DNA of 64,000 nucleotides, from the NCBI GenBank assembly GCA_914767715.1, contig OU612065.1, positions 37,138,001 to 37,202,000 on the forward strand, written 5' to 3'. Below, piece by piece: positions 24,256-36,300 of this stretch. Both the position numbers and the translations under genes were made by a program. The notes under the pieces are model-generated. The model ran no database searches, was not told the DNA's origin, and saw only the letters and a list, made by a program, of their open reading frames with translations. This DNA is from Membranipora membranacea. Lineage: Eukaryota; Bryozoa; Gymnolaemata; Cheilostomatida; Membraniporidae. The number at the start of each line of letters is the position of its first letter. Position 1 is the stretch's first letter.

Positions 24256-24548
24256 AGCTGCTGTGTCAAATTGACACCATGATCATCAATGGTTATTATA
24301 TTTCTGTCGCTTCCTCATTTTACCCCATAATATCATCTGTTGATACATAATAATAACTTGGGTTATGAAGATGTTGCCACTAAGAATTATCTCAAGATTG
24401 GAGCCTCTCCAGAGGCTTGTTTTATCTCTGATGTGCGGTGTGAACTGTGGAGGTTACTAATTTTTTGCCTTGCCAGGGCATGTTGTGATGACAGATTGGT
24501 CGATTCATGATGATGATAGATTTCCTAGTGTTATATTGACATCATACT

Positions 24549-24615
24549 CATCGCCATCGCCATCGCCATCGCCATCGCCATCGCCATCGCCATCGCCATC
24601 GCCATCGCCATCGCC
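24549..24615. repeat. (CATCGC)n hexanucleotide microsatellite
   Basis: About eleven nearly perfect CATCGC units in a row. The array interrupts a dispersed-repeat copy, so it is probably young and length-variable. Confidence 0.95.
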
Positions 24616-24786
24616 GGGGATGGTCACTCTGTGATTTCTGATTACAAATATGTCTCACTGAGGGGTTTTCTCAAGACCTATGGTCTCTGATCGCCTCCAG
24701 TTTATGGCCTTGTAGAAGCATTTTCCCTCTGTAACAACACATTAAAGGTTGATTAAAAAGGTTGATTAAAATCCGATGTCATATCA

Positions 24787-24955
24787 CTCACCCATCCCGA
24801 GGCATGGGCGGCTCTCTGTTTGCAGGCAGGTTGGAGCACACCTGGGGGACCAACCAATCCCCAGTAGAAGATGGACTGCAGTGGGATTCAAACCCACGAC
24901 CTTCAACACTTGCGTGTTGAAGTCCTGCGCTCTAACCAACTGAGCCACCTCCTAC
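24787..24955 (-). mobile_element. tRNA-derived SINE (best-preserved copy)
   Basis: On the minus strand the element starts GTAGGAGGTGGCTCAGTTGG (A box) and has GGTTTGAATCC (B box) at the right distance, so the head still folds like a tRNA with an extra ~10 bases in the anticodon region. The tRNA-unrelated body ('gtgtgctccaacctgcctgc') is shared with 6930-7165 and, more weakly, with the pair at 3752-4250. The head looks able to bind TFIIIC, although it is not a true tRNA gene. Confidence 0.75.
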
Positions 24956-25339
24956 TCCTAAGTAGCTAAGCTGTTCTATCCAAGCAGGCCAACCCCTGCT
25001 GTAATTGACAATGATAATAATTATGATATCTCTGGTGTGCCTGGTTGAGGTTTGTAAATTTTTTGCCTTGCCATGATGATGATAGATGCCCTATTGATAT
25101 ATTGACACCATACCTATAGTCATCAATGGTTATTTTACTCCATGACTTTCCTGTTTTTTTCTCATCATTTGACCACTTGGTATGTGAACAATGGACACCA
25201 GGTGATTTCTGAAATAAATGTTTAACTGAGGGATTTTCTCGATACCATGGTCACTGATTGCCTCCAGTTTATGGCCTGCAGAATCATTTCCTCCCTGTAA
25301 CTACACAATATAATGTAGATTTACTGGTCTATCTTAGAA

Positions 25340-27960
25340 AGCTGAGATGTGATGTCACTCCGATATTGTCAAATGCATAATCCATGTAGTAATTTGTGTC
25401 TATGAAGAAAGAAAACACAGTGGGTAAATTCCTTATGTTATTAGCTGTGACTGGGGCTAGGGCACTATCTGAAGAGGTGGGTTTGTGAGTGATGAGTTTT
25501 GGGCAAATTCTGCTTATCATTCCTTTTAAAAAGTTGATGAGCCCATATATCATGTTGATCAAGGATGTGCCATGAGATATTGATATGACACATCCTTGTT
25601 ATACCGGAATCACCTCCGGCCATTAAACCTCCGGCCATTAATGGCCAATATTGTCCAACAACAATCATATCAAAATAATTGCCCCAACAATGACTAGTCA
25701 AAAACTGAAACCCTTAAAAAGTAATAATAATAATAATAACAATAATAAAAATAATGGGTCTTACTACAGATTGATACTGCAAGAACTTGTAACAACCTTT
25801 TTCTCTCCTCTCCTCACCTTTCTCTTTCACGCCTCTCTGTAACAAAAATAAGGTTGTACCGAGTAACACATCAGTTCTAAGTTTTGATGGTCACAGTTTA
25901 TTCTCTACCTTCTATCATGTTCTTCATTGCTCATTTACCTCACTATCTGTGGTAAGGGAAATATGGGGGGGGGAGGGCTTCAATTGTGAACCAAGGTGTC
26001 TTCATTATGGCAGTTAGTGTCCCAAATCTGAGTTTTTTGAATGGTTGTTCGTACTCTTGCTTAATTACAAGAAAACACTATCTGGGAGTGTCTTGACTGA
26101 GAAACTTTTATTGGCTGTACCAGTGAAGCATAAGAGGTGCTTCAGCAGCTTGAAATTGTTTGAATATGGCCTCGGTCAAAAAATGTCTGGATACTCATGA
26201 TCTTGATGATCAAAGACTATACAATGTCAAACAAAATGATATATTAACTTTTGAATATATTGGATTGAGGAGAAGCGAGCATGCAGGTTTTCAGCAAGTT
26301 TGTGTCTGTTTCAATAGCTTGATAACATACATTTTTAGTAGCCTAATATAGTTTTCCAATATATAATATGAGAATGTAACTGTACAAATAAACATGCCAA
26401 GGTATTTGGGCCAGTAGCCTAATATAGTATTCTCATGTATATATAATATGGGTGAGTAGCCTTCTATAGCCATTCTCAGGCAGACTGCTTAGAAGCCAGG
26501 TCTCTTCTTCATGACAACAATGAAAAATCATTTATTTACAGTCGCAGTTGCAGTTGTGTCATATTAAGTGGGGCGAGGATGGGCATGATTTGTAGTTTTA
26601 CTGTCAAGCAGATAAACAACCATATGCAATAATAGCAGAATTGCAATATTTTTAATTTTAAATTTGCAATATAAGATTGACTCTTAATCTCTGTGATTCA
26701 TTGATCATGTTCAATCAAAAGCTATGGACACATAGTCAATCATTGCCTAAAATGTTAGGGGGTGCGTCTTCCTCCTTCGTAATTATATATAGATTAATAT
26801 ATATACATGTTAGCATAATATACGCACTTCAAAATCATTCATAATAAACTATATTTGGAAGAGTTATGAGCATTGACGTTTAGATTTATTGACACAATAC
26901 CAAATAAAGGCAATCAAGTTCATAAGGAAATGTTATTTGGCAACTGGAAACAAAAATGTTGTGTTTGCAGGACTCACATCAAAATGATGACGTAAATGGC
27001 GTCTCTCAATATTCATTCAAATAATTGATATTATGTGAATTCCTTCAGAACCATACTTGGATCCTTTCTCTACAACACTTTTTACTCCTTTTCACCTGCC
27101 ATCCTAACGGGGTGAATGTATTAGTTCTGAAGTTCTGACCCCACTTTACGTTACACAATTAACGATGAGATGGTTTCAACCAATGGATGTAACTTCATAT
27201 ATTGTTGTTCTTCTTGTTTGAATTAGCACACGCACTTAGACAATTTTGAATTGTCCCATGCATCTCCATTATCGAGCTATTTATTCAGGAACCGGTGCCT
27301 CTGATGAAGCCTTTTTGTTATCAGCGTTCGGTTTCACAGTTATATTTTTGGTGTTATGCATAGGTTGAGGATCTGCATCCCAAAACAGTTTTAAATAATC
27401 CATCTTCAACGTTTCTGTATTCAAGTGCCAAATGTTCTCAAATATAATGAAACACATTGCTATATTTGATCTGGGCTAAATTGATTACTAATGATTTTGG
27501 TAGGTGCTGCATGTATTCTTAGATCTGCCTGCCAACCGAGAGGAATGACACTTAATAATGCACATTAATTCTCAGTGTTTTTATGACCTATGGTTTAATC
27601 CAAAATTTCTAAAACCCATCATCAGTCTTCAAGGAAATCCCTCATACATATGATAAGAAGCTTTCTTGATAAATGACAGTACACCCTTCATGGAAATACA
27701 ATAACGCTTTTTTTATAAGTCATACAAATGTATTGATTTATAGTAAACTATGGACATAAATATCAAATGACATACCATTTCTGTCTAATATCAAGGTATT
27801 CTGTTGAATATGGAAACAGCTAAATATTTACATAACTAAATATAAGATCAACAACAACACGCAAAATAAATGTAGAAACTGTAGAAAAAAAAAGAGATGA
27901 TCATACACGATTCATTAAAACTGAGTATTGTTCTAACTCAAGCAAAATTATTTCGTTCCT
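25340..27960. other. Intergenic region without a supported gene
   Basis: Contains a short (AAT)n tract near 25720-25752, a poly-G run near 25969 and two near-identical 'gtagcctaatatag' blocks around 26338 and 26417. I see no convincing exon. Confidence 0.4.
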
Positions 27961-27970
27961 GGCGTTTGAG

Positions 27971-30784
27971 TTAAGTGAGCACCACTGTGTATCCGTTGAC
28001 ATCTGCAGTTTCCGTTTTGCTGTCTAAGCTAATACCTTTGCCACTATTTTCTTCATCTTCTTTATTAAACTTGGACATTGGGGAAGCATAGGTCCCATAG
28101 TCTGAAGCCATGATCCAACACATGATCTTTTGTGTGCCTGCATCATCTGTAAAATAGGATAGTTGTGAATCGTTTTGATCTACACTACAAGTATATCAAA
28201 GTAATTGTGATATAATTAGACGTTTTAAGTGTTTATGCTGCCTCACTGGTCTTTGCCGTTAAGTAAAACATAAAAGAAATCTTACCTGCCAAGATGAACT
28301 CGTACACCAAGCCAGCAGCAACCCCGCCAATAATAGGGCCTGCCCAGTACACCTGTAAAATAGAACATATTGTATTATGCACATCAAACATCCAATCTCT
28401 GCAGAAGCAGGGAGGAATAAACGAGTGCTGGACTAAATAGCTGCACCGAAACAAATTTTGTAGAAAGGCAGCTAGTATTCATGTATTTATGTAAGATTTA
28501 TAATGTGAAGAAATTCAAGGCTTTCTTTGTAAAAATTGTGGACAACATTAGAAATTGTCCCCTCTGCTTTTGTATGATGATTCTTACATATCAACCAAAC
28601 ACAGCTTAAATTTTTTTCGCTGTTAAAGTCATACACGATTTCAGCAATATTAGCTGTCTGACTGTAACTTGCTAGGATCTGAGGGTAATCTGAAGAAGCT
28701 AATAATAATCATCATGGCAGAGATTCTGAATTTTATTCAGCACAAAAACTGTGCAAACTGGTGGATTTGAACCCTGCTTTCTTTTATATCCTGCTTATTC
28801 AAACACTGCTACGGGGTTACTTTCCGCTCAGATTTTTATCTCAAATTTTAAGCCATAATTCAAAAATTTATGACCCCCGACGATGAGGCACCATCATTGA
28901 CTTACTGGGCTAGCATTGGTTGTATTAAGTCACATGAGGCTGTACATATCAATGTATTTGATGCAGCTAATGCCTTTTCTTTTCTCTTTCACAATGAATA
29001 ATGAGAATTTTACTTACCCAGTGGTTTTCCCAGAATCCGACAACAATTGCTGGTCCGAGAGTTCTTGCTGGGTTCATGCTAGCACCAGTTTGTCTGATCT
29101 ATAAAGAGAAAAGTTGAGCCATATTTGGATATTGAGGGGATATGATAGGAACTATTTTATTTGTAGCAAATCGCGAACTGTACGCTTTTTTAACAGCTTT
29201 GTGCCGAACAGTATTCGCATTTTAAATAACGCAGCCTTCGTGCCACACTAGTTTTACGTCATCATTGATGTTGTGTAACCAATAAATCTTATCTTATCTT
29301 ATCTTATTGATATGGTTGTCTATTGGATTTGAGTTCCAAGCTATAAATTATGAAGCAATTTATTAACACAACTAATACAAGGTCATCTGGCTTATTGTTT
29401 ACAGGCAGTAACTGAAAGGCATATTTCTTACAGTTTTACAACGTATATACAGTTTAAGCTGATAATTCAGATTTTATAATTCAGAACTCCTGTCCATTCC
29501 GACAAGGAAACTTGGTCCATTTAGCCAGATCACGATACATTCTAATGTCACTTTATTCAGACTCTGCTTAATTAGGACAAACTTTTGTGGTCCCCAGAGG
29601 TTTGAATTAAGTGAACTGCACTGTAAGCATAAAGCTTGGACATTCATAGAAAACAAATCTAAAAGTTTGTTATACGTACAAAGCTAAGTAGACATCCAGC
29701 AGCAGAGAATCCGATAGCGACAGCTCCTGATCCTTTCAGATCTCCTCTCTTGCTATCTATTGTGGCAAATATCGTTCCGACCAGTAGAAATGTCATGATT
29801 GACTCCAACACCATACCCTTTATTGGGCTAACTCCTGGTCCTAGCGATGTGGTGGCTAACAACCAAATAACAACAAATATTATACTTTCCTGGTATTACC
29901 TTCAGCTGTCCTGAGATACAAATTATTCTTTCATTTCAATGTGATTTTACTTCTTTTACGTAGGAATCGCAATGGATGAAAGTTTTACATTGGATTAAAT
30001 CAAATGTTGGTCAGATTTAGCCAAAAGAGTCACTCCTACTTACCAAGTCCACAAGTGTAGTTGCCATCGGCGCCTAGCTGTGTTTTGGCGTAAACCATTT
30101 GCCAGTCACATGTTAAAAATTGGAGTAGGTATACAGCTATTATTGCAGCGAGACATTGCACTATGATGTACATTATACACCTGATTAGACTAAACTACAA
30201 AATAAATGAATTCTTGCATTATAAGTTGAAGAGGACTTCATTTTCGAATGGCAAAAATATTAAAAAAAACCCGATTGACCTGGTGAAATTCACATCACAG
30301 TGGGATGTTTTACGAGTCAGCCTCTTTTTATTGCACGTGAATTTCGGTCAGCCCTAGTCAAATGATGACGTTGGCAATGCACAACAACAATCAAATAACT
30401 TTTTGTTTTGTAAACATGTTGCATTGGAATGGAAAGCTGCAGTGATTGGACTTTAAAGAGGGTTAGTGTGACATCAATATCTCACAGAACTAATGTGGAT
30501 GGTTAACTCACCTTTCTGGTGACAAGCTTAGTGATAGTGACTGCTGGGTTGAAGTCAGCGCCTGAAAAAGCTCCCAGTATCCAAATTATTGAAGCAACTA
30601 CGAGTCCAGTCGATAGGCTGACTCGGACATGGTCTAAATCTGTATTACTTTCTCCATATGGAGCGGCACAAATCATAAAAACTAGAAAGAAAGTGCCTAT
30701 CACCTCTGCTAACTGTGCTTTGTAAAAGTTTAAATCTTTGATATCTGTCACACTGCTAGCAAAGAATCTGTCGTAGATACCCAT
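27971..30784 (-). CDS. Aquaporin (MIP family), AQP1/AQP4-like with an unusual selectivity filter
   Basis: Six coding exons join in phase: 30784-30512, 30194-30044, 29855-29680, 29098-29018, 28352-28286 and 28146-27971 (TAA), giving 307 residues, normal for an aquaporin. The channel passes water or small solutes across the plasma membrane. Both NPA boxes are intact: FNPAVT (N79) and MNPARTLGP (N209), the latter with its pore Arg (R212). The segment after the second box ([16 protein letters not shown]) is very AQP4-like. The other aromatic/arginine filter positions are atypical by alignment to AQP1: T59 for Phe56, C196 for His180 (with one extra residue before the NPA box) and A206 for Cys189. 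The C-terminal tail is acidic and cytosolic by family topology and ends in a valine-rich YTVVLT. A TATA box and non-coding first exon lie upstream. Confidence 0.9.
29190..29308 (+). mobile_element. LINE-type 3' tail ending in (TTATC)n, inside an aquaporin intron
   Basis: The segment ends AACCAATAAATC followed by about four CTTAT/TTATC pentamers. That is the usual 3' end of CR1/L2-like elements, which lack poly(A) tails. No coding part remains. Confidence 0.4.
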
Positions 30785-30797
30785 CTTAGTACTAGAA

Positions 30798-31272
30798 ACT
30801 GTAAAATAAAGTATTTACCACAGTTATGTATCAACTCAACAAGTAAGTATTCACCGATTCTGACTCTCTTCGATTCGATTCGAATATTTTCTCCCCTTAA
30901 GTGTTCTACCCTAAGCTTCTCAAATCCCTTGATATGTTGTGTTGCCTTAAAGATAATTCAAAATTTAAAGTTGTGTTTATACATGGCAATTTATCAGCAG
31001 TTTTGAATGGGAGAAAGATTGACGGTCAAATTGTATCACAAAAACATCAATTCAACATAATAAATTAATAGGAATAATGTAATTACTTAAGCATAGTGCT
31101 TGTAAAAAATGTATGCACATTACAGAGGCATATAAAATTACCTTTACTTCTGATGTAATCTGATGGAAAGAAAGATAAAAATTCACTACTCTCGTCAGAA
31201 CTTCTAGATGCCACTGCTTCAAGCCTCGGTCCTGTTGTGGTCTCTGCAGGCACATCATGATTCTCTTTTATA
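30798..31272 (-). promoter_or_regulatory. Aquaporin promoter (TATA box) and 5' UTR intron
   Basis: On the minus strand TATAAAAG occupies 31272-31265, predicting initiation near 31241. A leader exon would then run to a donor at 31142|31141 (AAAG|GTAAT). The acceptor at 30799 (TTTACAG) opens exon 2, which reaches the ATG at 30784 after 14 bases. The upstream ATG pair near 31258 lies before the predicted cap site and is not used. Confidence 0.5.
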
Positions 31273-31279
31273 CCCTGGT

Positions 31280-33380
31280 CTTTATAAGTTTTGGGCTAGA
31301 TCAGGATCTCTGACGTTGAAGCTTAACCAGCTAGAGTAATAGATGTCAAATTGGGATGATAGATGACCATGAGATTTGATTACATAAAATGATCCTGCCT
31401 TCATTGCGATCATTTGGTCATCAGCCAACTTCATAATGTTTGCAATTCATCAATCTCTTATTACAAATATAACTACACAAAACAAAATTTAATAATAAAG
31501 CCCTCGTTGTCAAACCATTTTATCGTCATTTCAGAAACTGCTTCATCATTTCAAATTTTGCTGTGTAATGTTCAGAGAGAACGGTGTATGGTTAATTTTG
31601 AGGTAAAGTATGCATAGAGAAAAGAAAGGGAGGCATGAAGATAGTAAAGTGGCAGAAATTCAGGGAGCCTTTCTAGAATTAGCAAGACTGTACTTGTATT
31701 GAACTGGAGGGCAACAATGTTCTGGTCTTTGTCTCCTATGGACAAAAAACACAATTGATTTTGTATATAGTTGTGTCATCTGTCTATATAGAAATTCTGC
31801 TGTGCAATATGAGAAAGGCAATACAGAGTGGTATTGGTAAATAATGAGGTACAATAAAAATAGAGAAAGAGAGGTATGGAGATATCAGGGAGGATGCCTT
31901 CAATTAACAGAAATTAAGGGATTAATGAGAAATAGGGAGGCTATTCGTGAATTGGCGAGAGGGCAACAAGGTAATGGGTTTTGTTTCCCATTGACAGAAG
32001 ACTTTTTATATAGTGCTTCATTTCAGTGCTCAACTTTTGCACTGGTTACTTGTATTGTGATTGTGTATTGGAATGATACGAGAGTAGTCTATATAATCAC
32101 TGTAGTTTCATGCAGTCTGAAGGTGCGATATCCAAATGTAGCAAAATTAATCCAATGCCCCCTTCCAACAGAGCTGCATTTTTTGTAGATATTATGAAAA
32201 AAAAGAGTGATGACTATGGTTGATTGGAAGGCCGTGAGAAAAGTTTGGCATGGCCCTAGGAGTGTCTAGATATGTGAATCTTAAAACAATTGAGGTAAAA
32301 ATCCACATGGGCTTTCTTTTCTGTATCTGACTCATTATACATATCAATGAGCCCAACGTACCACGCGTATTCTACTGTGCAGTTCAGTACAATCTATATA
32401 ATTATCAACATATTGTTTTGTTGCAGCAATGCTTCGGTTGTTGTTACCATAGTGTTTGAGAAGGTTTTCCAGTCAGCGCATCTGTAAAGCCTGGTACCCA
32501 TCAACTGCATAACTGTCCCAGGAACTCATCTGCGATCATGCACGACCACTTGTGCATTGCTGTGATTGATGGGTACAAAATACACAGAGATTGTGCGTGC
32601 GTTTACAAATACGTTCGCACGATAGTAGAATTGATTCTACTTTCGTGCGATATGTTGTGCGATATGTTGTGCTGCATTTTGTGGTACCCACAAATTCTTT
32701 AATGATTGCCAGTGCAAAATCTTAGAAATTCCTGAGATTAAAAAAGCACATTGGTGGGTACAAGGCTTAACAGGCCATAACTCCACACATGATGGTTGCG
32801 CAGACATTATGATTTTTAAGATTATCAGATTCCAATGACTAAAAAAGGGGATCCTGATTATCCAATACAATATTGTTTCATCCCCCTCATCTAGACACCA
32901 GATTAGTGAAAAGTGTACCACAACGATTCAATAATGCAGTATGGTGATCATTAGAGTTATCTCTAAATATATTGATAATTATTTTTGAATAAAAATATAA
33001 AGTAATTCCAGCTGCATAAAGAAAACATCATTTCTATTCAATTCAACCGTTTCACCATATTTGAGAAAAGAATGTTCAAATCACAGTTCTAAGATTTTTA
33101 CTACAACAATTCTAGTTTCATAATGATGTTGACCGGGATCATTATTATCATGATGATTGGAAGAAAATTGCACTACACCATTTTTAATCAGATTGTCATT
33201 CACGCACTTTGGTAGTAAGTTAAAAAGCACACACTAAAACTTTTGGCAAAATGCATATAGGAAAAGGTTACATGAGTGATGGCGTGAATCGTAAATTATT
33301 TTTTGGTTGTAAATAAAATATACCTTATGTTATATACAACACCATGTATACATAGTTTACTGATTTGGTATTGATGAGGA
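31280..33380. other. Intergenic region; one MITE-like element, no gene
   Basis: A plus-strand frame at 31844-32188 has no recognisable domain or splice context. The only structured part is the inverted-repeat element at 32486-32768. Confidence 0.4.
32486..32768. mobile_element. MITE-like element with ~17-bp terminal inverted repeats
   Basis: The ends AAGCCTGGTACCCATCA and TGGTGGGTACAAGGCTT are inverted repeats. The middle has more palindromes, including 'gcacgatagtagaat...attctactttcgtgc' (32617-32651) and internal GGTACCCA/TGGGTACA sites. There is no ORF. Confidence 0.5.
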
Positions 33381-33388
33381 CGATGGTA

Positions 33389-36300
33389 TTAGAAGAACTG
33401 TGCTCTGAGTAGAGGTTCGGAGGTGACGTTCACTTCTGCCTGATATTTAAACACCAGAAACACATGTAGCTTGTTGTGTACAGAACAACTGACTCTCTCA
33501 CAGGATGCGCATAAGTCAAAATCCTTACACATACTACAAAATAATTAATTAGCAATCAGTTGTGAAACCCTAACCAACTGATAAGCTTCAAAATATACAA
33601 GATACTACAATGAAATACCTTCATCAAAGAGCACTATACCACCTGCCAATATTTAGTTGACAGAGGGAAGATTGAAACACAAATAATTATAGCAATACTT
33701 GAAAAGATTTGACACTGTCACCATGAACATGGATTTTTTGTATTTTTTTTCGTTCTGGAATTTGATTTGATTTTTGCTGCGGACTCTTCGAGTGGACTGA
33801 GCTATGGGACGAGACAACACAACTATGAATAGCGGCCTTTCTAATAAGCGCCATCAACCCATTCTTTTCTGAGGATGGCGAGATGGAAAAATGGTGCACT
33901 CGGTTAGTGTTTGCTATTCACTGCCAGGCGATATGTGCCGCAGGAGTTGTGGGTTAAAATCCCAATGGGGGAGGTTACAAGGTTGATTGTTCCCGCCCCC
34001 AGCACCCTCAGGTGTATACCTCTTCCCATCCACATGTATTTGGTGGGGTTTTTTTGCTTCTGGTTCTTGATTTGAGAGTTGCTGCGCATACGAGAGAGAA
34101 TCTTTTTTCTTGTGGTGTGACATGCACCAAGTGTTTTTTTAGCATCTTGCTGCATGCCGAAGACTGTTAAAATCTATGAAAATCAGCTAAAATACAGCAC
34201 ACATACAAGTTTCATATTGTGGACTTTTTTGGAGCTAATTAATCGTCATTTTTGGTTCAACAGAGACAACTCCTTAGTTTCTGTCAAAAAACAGATAATA
34301 CGCTGTTTACGCGCTGTTTTTGTGTTGCAGTGGATGAGAATACGCCATTTTCCCTTCATCAGCCTGGTGGATAAAACCGTGGGGCAATCTTACTATCATC
34401 CATAATAAGAATAGGATGGGTATAATTTGACATTGTGTTGTATTATGTGTGCTTGGGCATCTTTCAACCGATATGGTATTTGATACAGTTGGGTATTTTC
34501 TGTGAAGCATGATTACGCAGAGCAAGAGCAGCAATGGATATGATGAATCACCAGAAATGCAGGGTAATGCCAATGAAGAGACAAATAATCACAAATGGCC
34601 ATCTCCTAAGCTGATTGCCCTGCTAAATTTTGCAATGCATACACATTCTACCCGGAGGGCTAGTCTTGTGACATTGTCTATATTTACAACAGAGCGCTGG
34701 TGGCGCATACTTCTATCAAGTAAAGCAATTCCCATTTTTCAAAGTTACCATGAAATCACTTGTACTTATGAGCATATGAGCCCTATACCACCAACTATTT
34801 AACTTCAGTGTTTGTGTCGATGACAGAGCTATTTATGTGAGTTATGTCAGTAGTATTATTGGTACAATTGGCTCATGACATCAAGTGTCACAGAGTAACA
34901 TAATCTACTATATATTACTATATTTTCCTACTCTCTGACATTAGATATCACAAGACAATTGAAAAAACGTATAAATGCTGATAAATATGGTTTTGGTGAC
35001 AATAATTGTCATATTATATCAAGCTTAAAGTCTCTAGCAAAGCAAAAAGCAACCATTGCTCTTATCAAAGTAACCTCACCATGATAAACAAAAATCTAAA
35101 TTCAGTTGCACAAGGAAATTATTGAATGATGCTATCATTCAATCCTGGCTATATTATAATCAGGATATTCCAAGGTGCAAAAACACAGGGTCAAGAAGAG
35201 TCTTGAGTTAGTTATCTCCCCTGTAACAGAATAACAGTAAAAGATATTTGACTAAGCTTTGACCAAAGATTTGTGATAATTTATGGTGTAAGGTTAGCAG
35301 CCTGATAACTGCCCTAAGCAGGTCATAGCTAGGCTTACTTTGATCCTGTTAGAAGATCATCATATTAGGGTTAATCTGTCGCAGATGAGTTAACATATAC
35401 TTGACCTGGGTTTTCGCACATTGAAATAGTATACACCATTCAATAATGTCTTTGTGCGAGTAAATTTAGTTTTTTTTTCATTGCTATGCGACCGCTTTGA
35501 GATAAACAGTGGTTGTTCTTTTGCTTTACTAAACATCGATGTTGCACCACATGGGCTGCCACTTCAAAAAATATAACAGCAGGATGACTAGCAAATTTGT
35601 GATAGCGCAGATGTTTGTAACAATAGAATAATAATTTTCGAAAGTGAAGCGGCAACCTTGGTTTATTAAACTGAGGCTAAGCTTAATCTTACCCGCATTT
35701 ATATCGTCTACCAGAGATGGGAGAGATTCCGCATGCCCTACATTTGATTGCAGGTAGTTTGACGAGACGTTCTGGTGTGTGTATGTAAGCCCTGCGATGA
35801 ATCTTACTGCCAAAATCTAATGATTGGCTCATCTGCTCTACCTTCATATAATCAGAGAAACATTTGCAAGTTAATATTCTAGAGCAAACCAGTCACCGCG
35901 TCTGTCTCAAGACTCATATCTATATTGTTGATCATATTTCTCAGAAACGTTCTCTTAGAAATTGTCAAATTTGATCTGGGGGATCATCAATAAAGATTTT
36001 TTATTAGGTAGTGTCAATGATCGATTTGGATACCAACATAAAAACTGAAGGAAAAAATTTCAAGCTTCTAAATGTGAATAGCCAAACAAGAACTTGATTC
36101 GATATTGTACTGTCATTTTAGTGAAGAAATGAAATATCAAACGCTGTTTTTGTCAAAGCGGATGGCTGAACATATTTGGAACATTTTTCAAAACAGGTGA
36201 AATATTTTCAAAGAAATTAGGTTCATCACAATAAAGGGTTTTCATTAGGGTATTACAAGTCTAAGGTAATTTTTAATACTGGGTTATACAATATATGCTC

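Larger units (their letters stand above)
24262..25335. repeat. Two diverged copies of a dispersed repeat related to the 16.5-kb element
   Basis: Segments at about 24262-24740 and 25080-25335 share a 'gacaccat...catcaatggttatt' block and 'ctgatcgcctccagtttatggcc', also found at 16490-16940. The first copy is interrupted by the hexanucleotide array and followed by a SINE. They are remnants of one repeat family. Confidence 0.6.

Noticed and set aside
24549-24615. Possible CRISPR-like array
   Set aside because: Simple hexanucleotide microsatellite without spacers, in eukaryotic DNA.
24787-24955. Possible tRNA gene (good A and B boxes on the minus strand)
   Set aside because: The anticodon arm is expanded and the head is followed by a SINE body shared with other loci.
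31142-31258. Minus-strand ATG pair opening a 68-codon frame upstream of the aquaporin
   Set aside because: It lies before the predicted cap site and its frame does not join the aquaporin exon; treated as leader/promoter sequence.
34509-34802. Frame MITQSK... and its mirrored copy at 55138-55407
   Set aside because: Conserved only through the segmental duplication. The 3' halves diverge with frame changes, and there is no domain or splice evidence.
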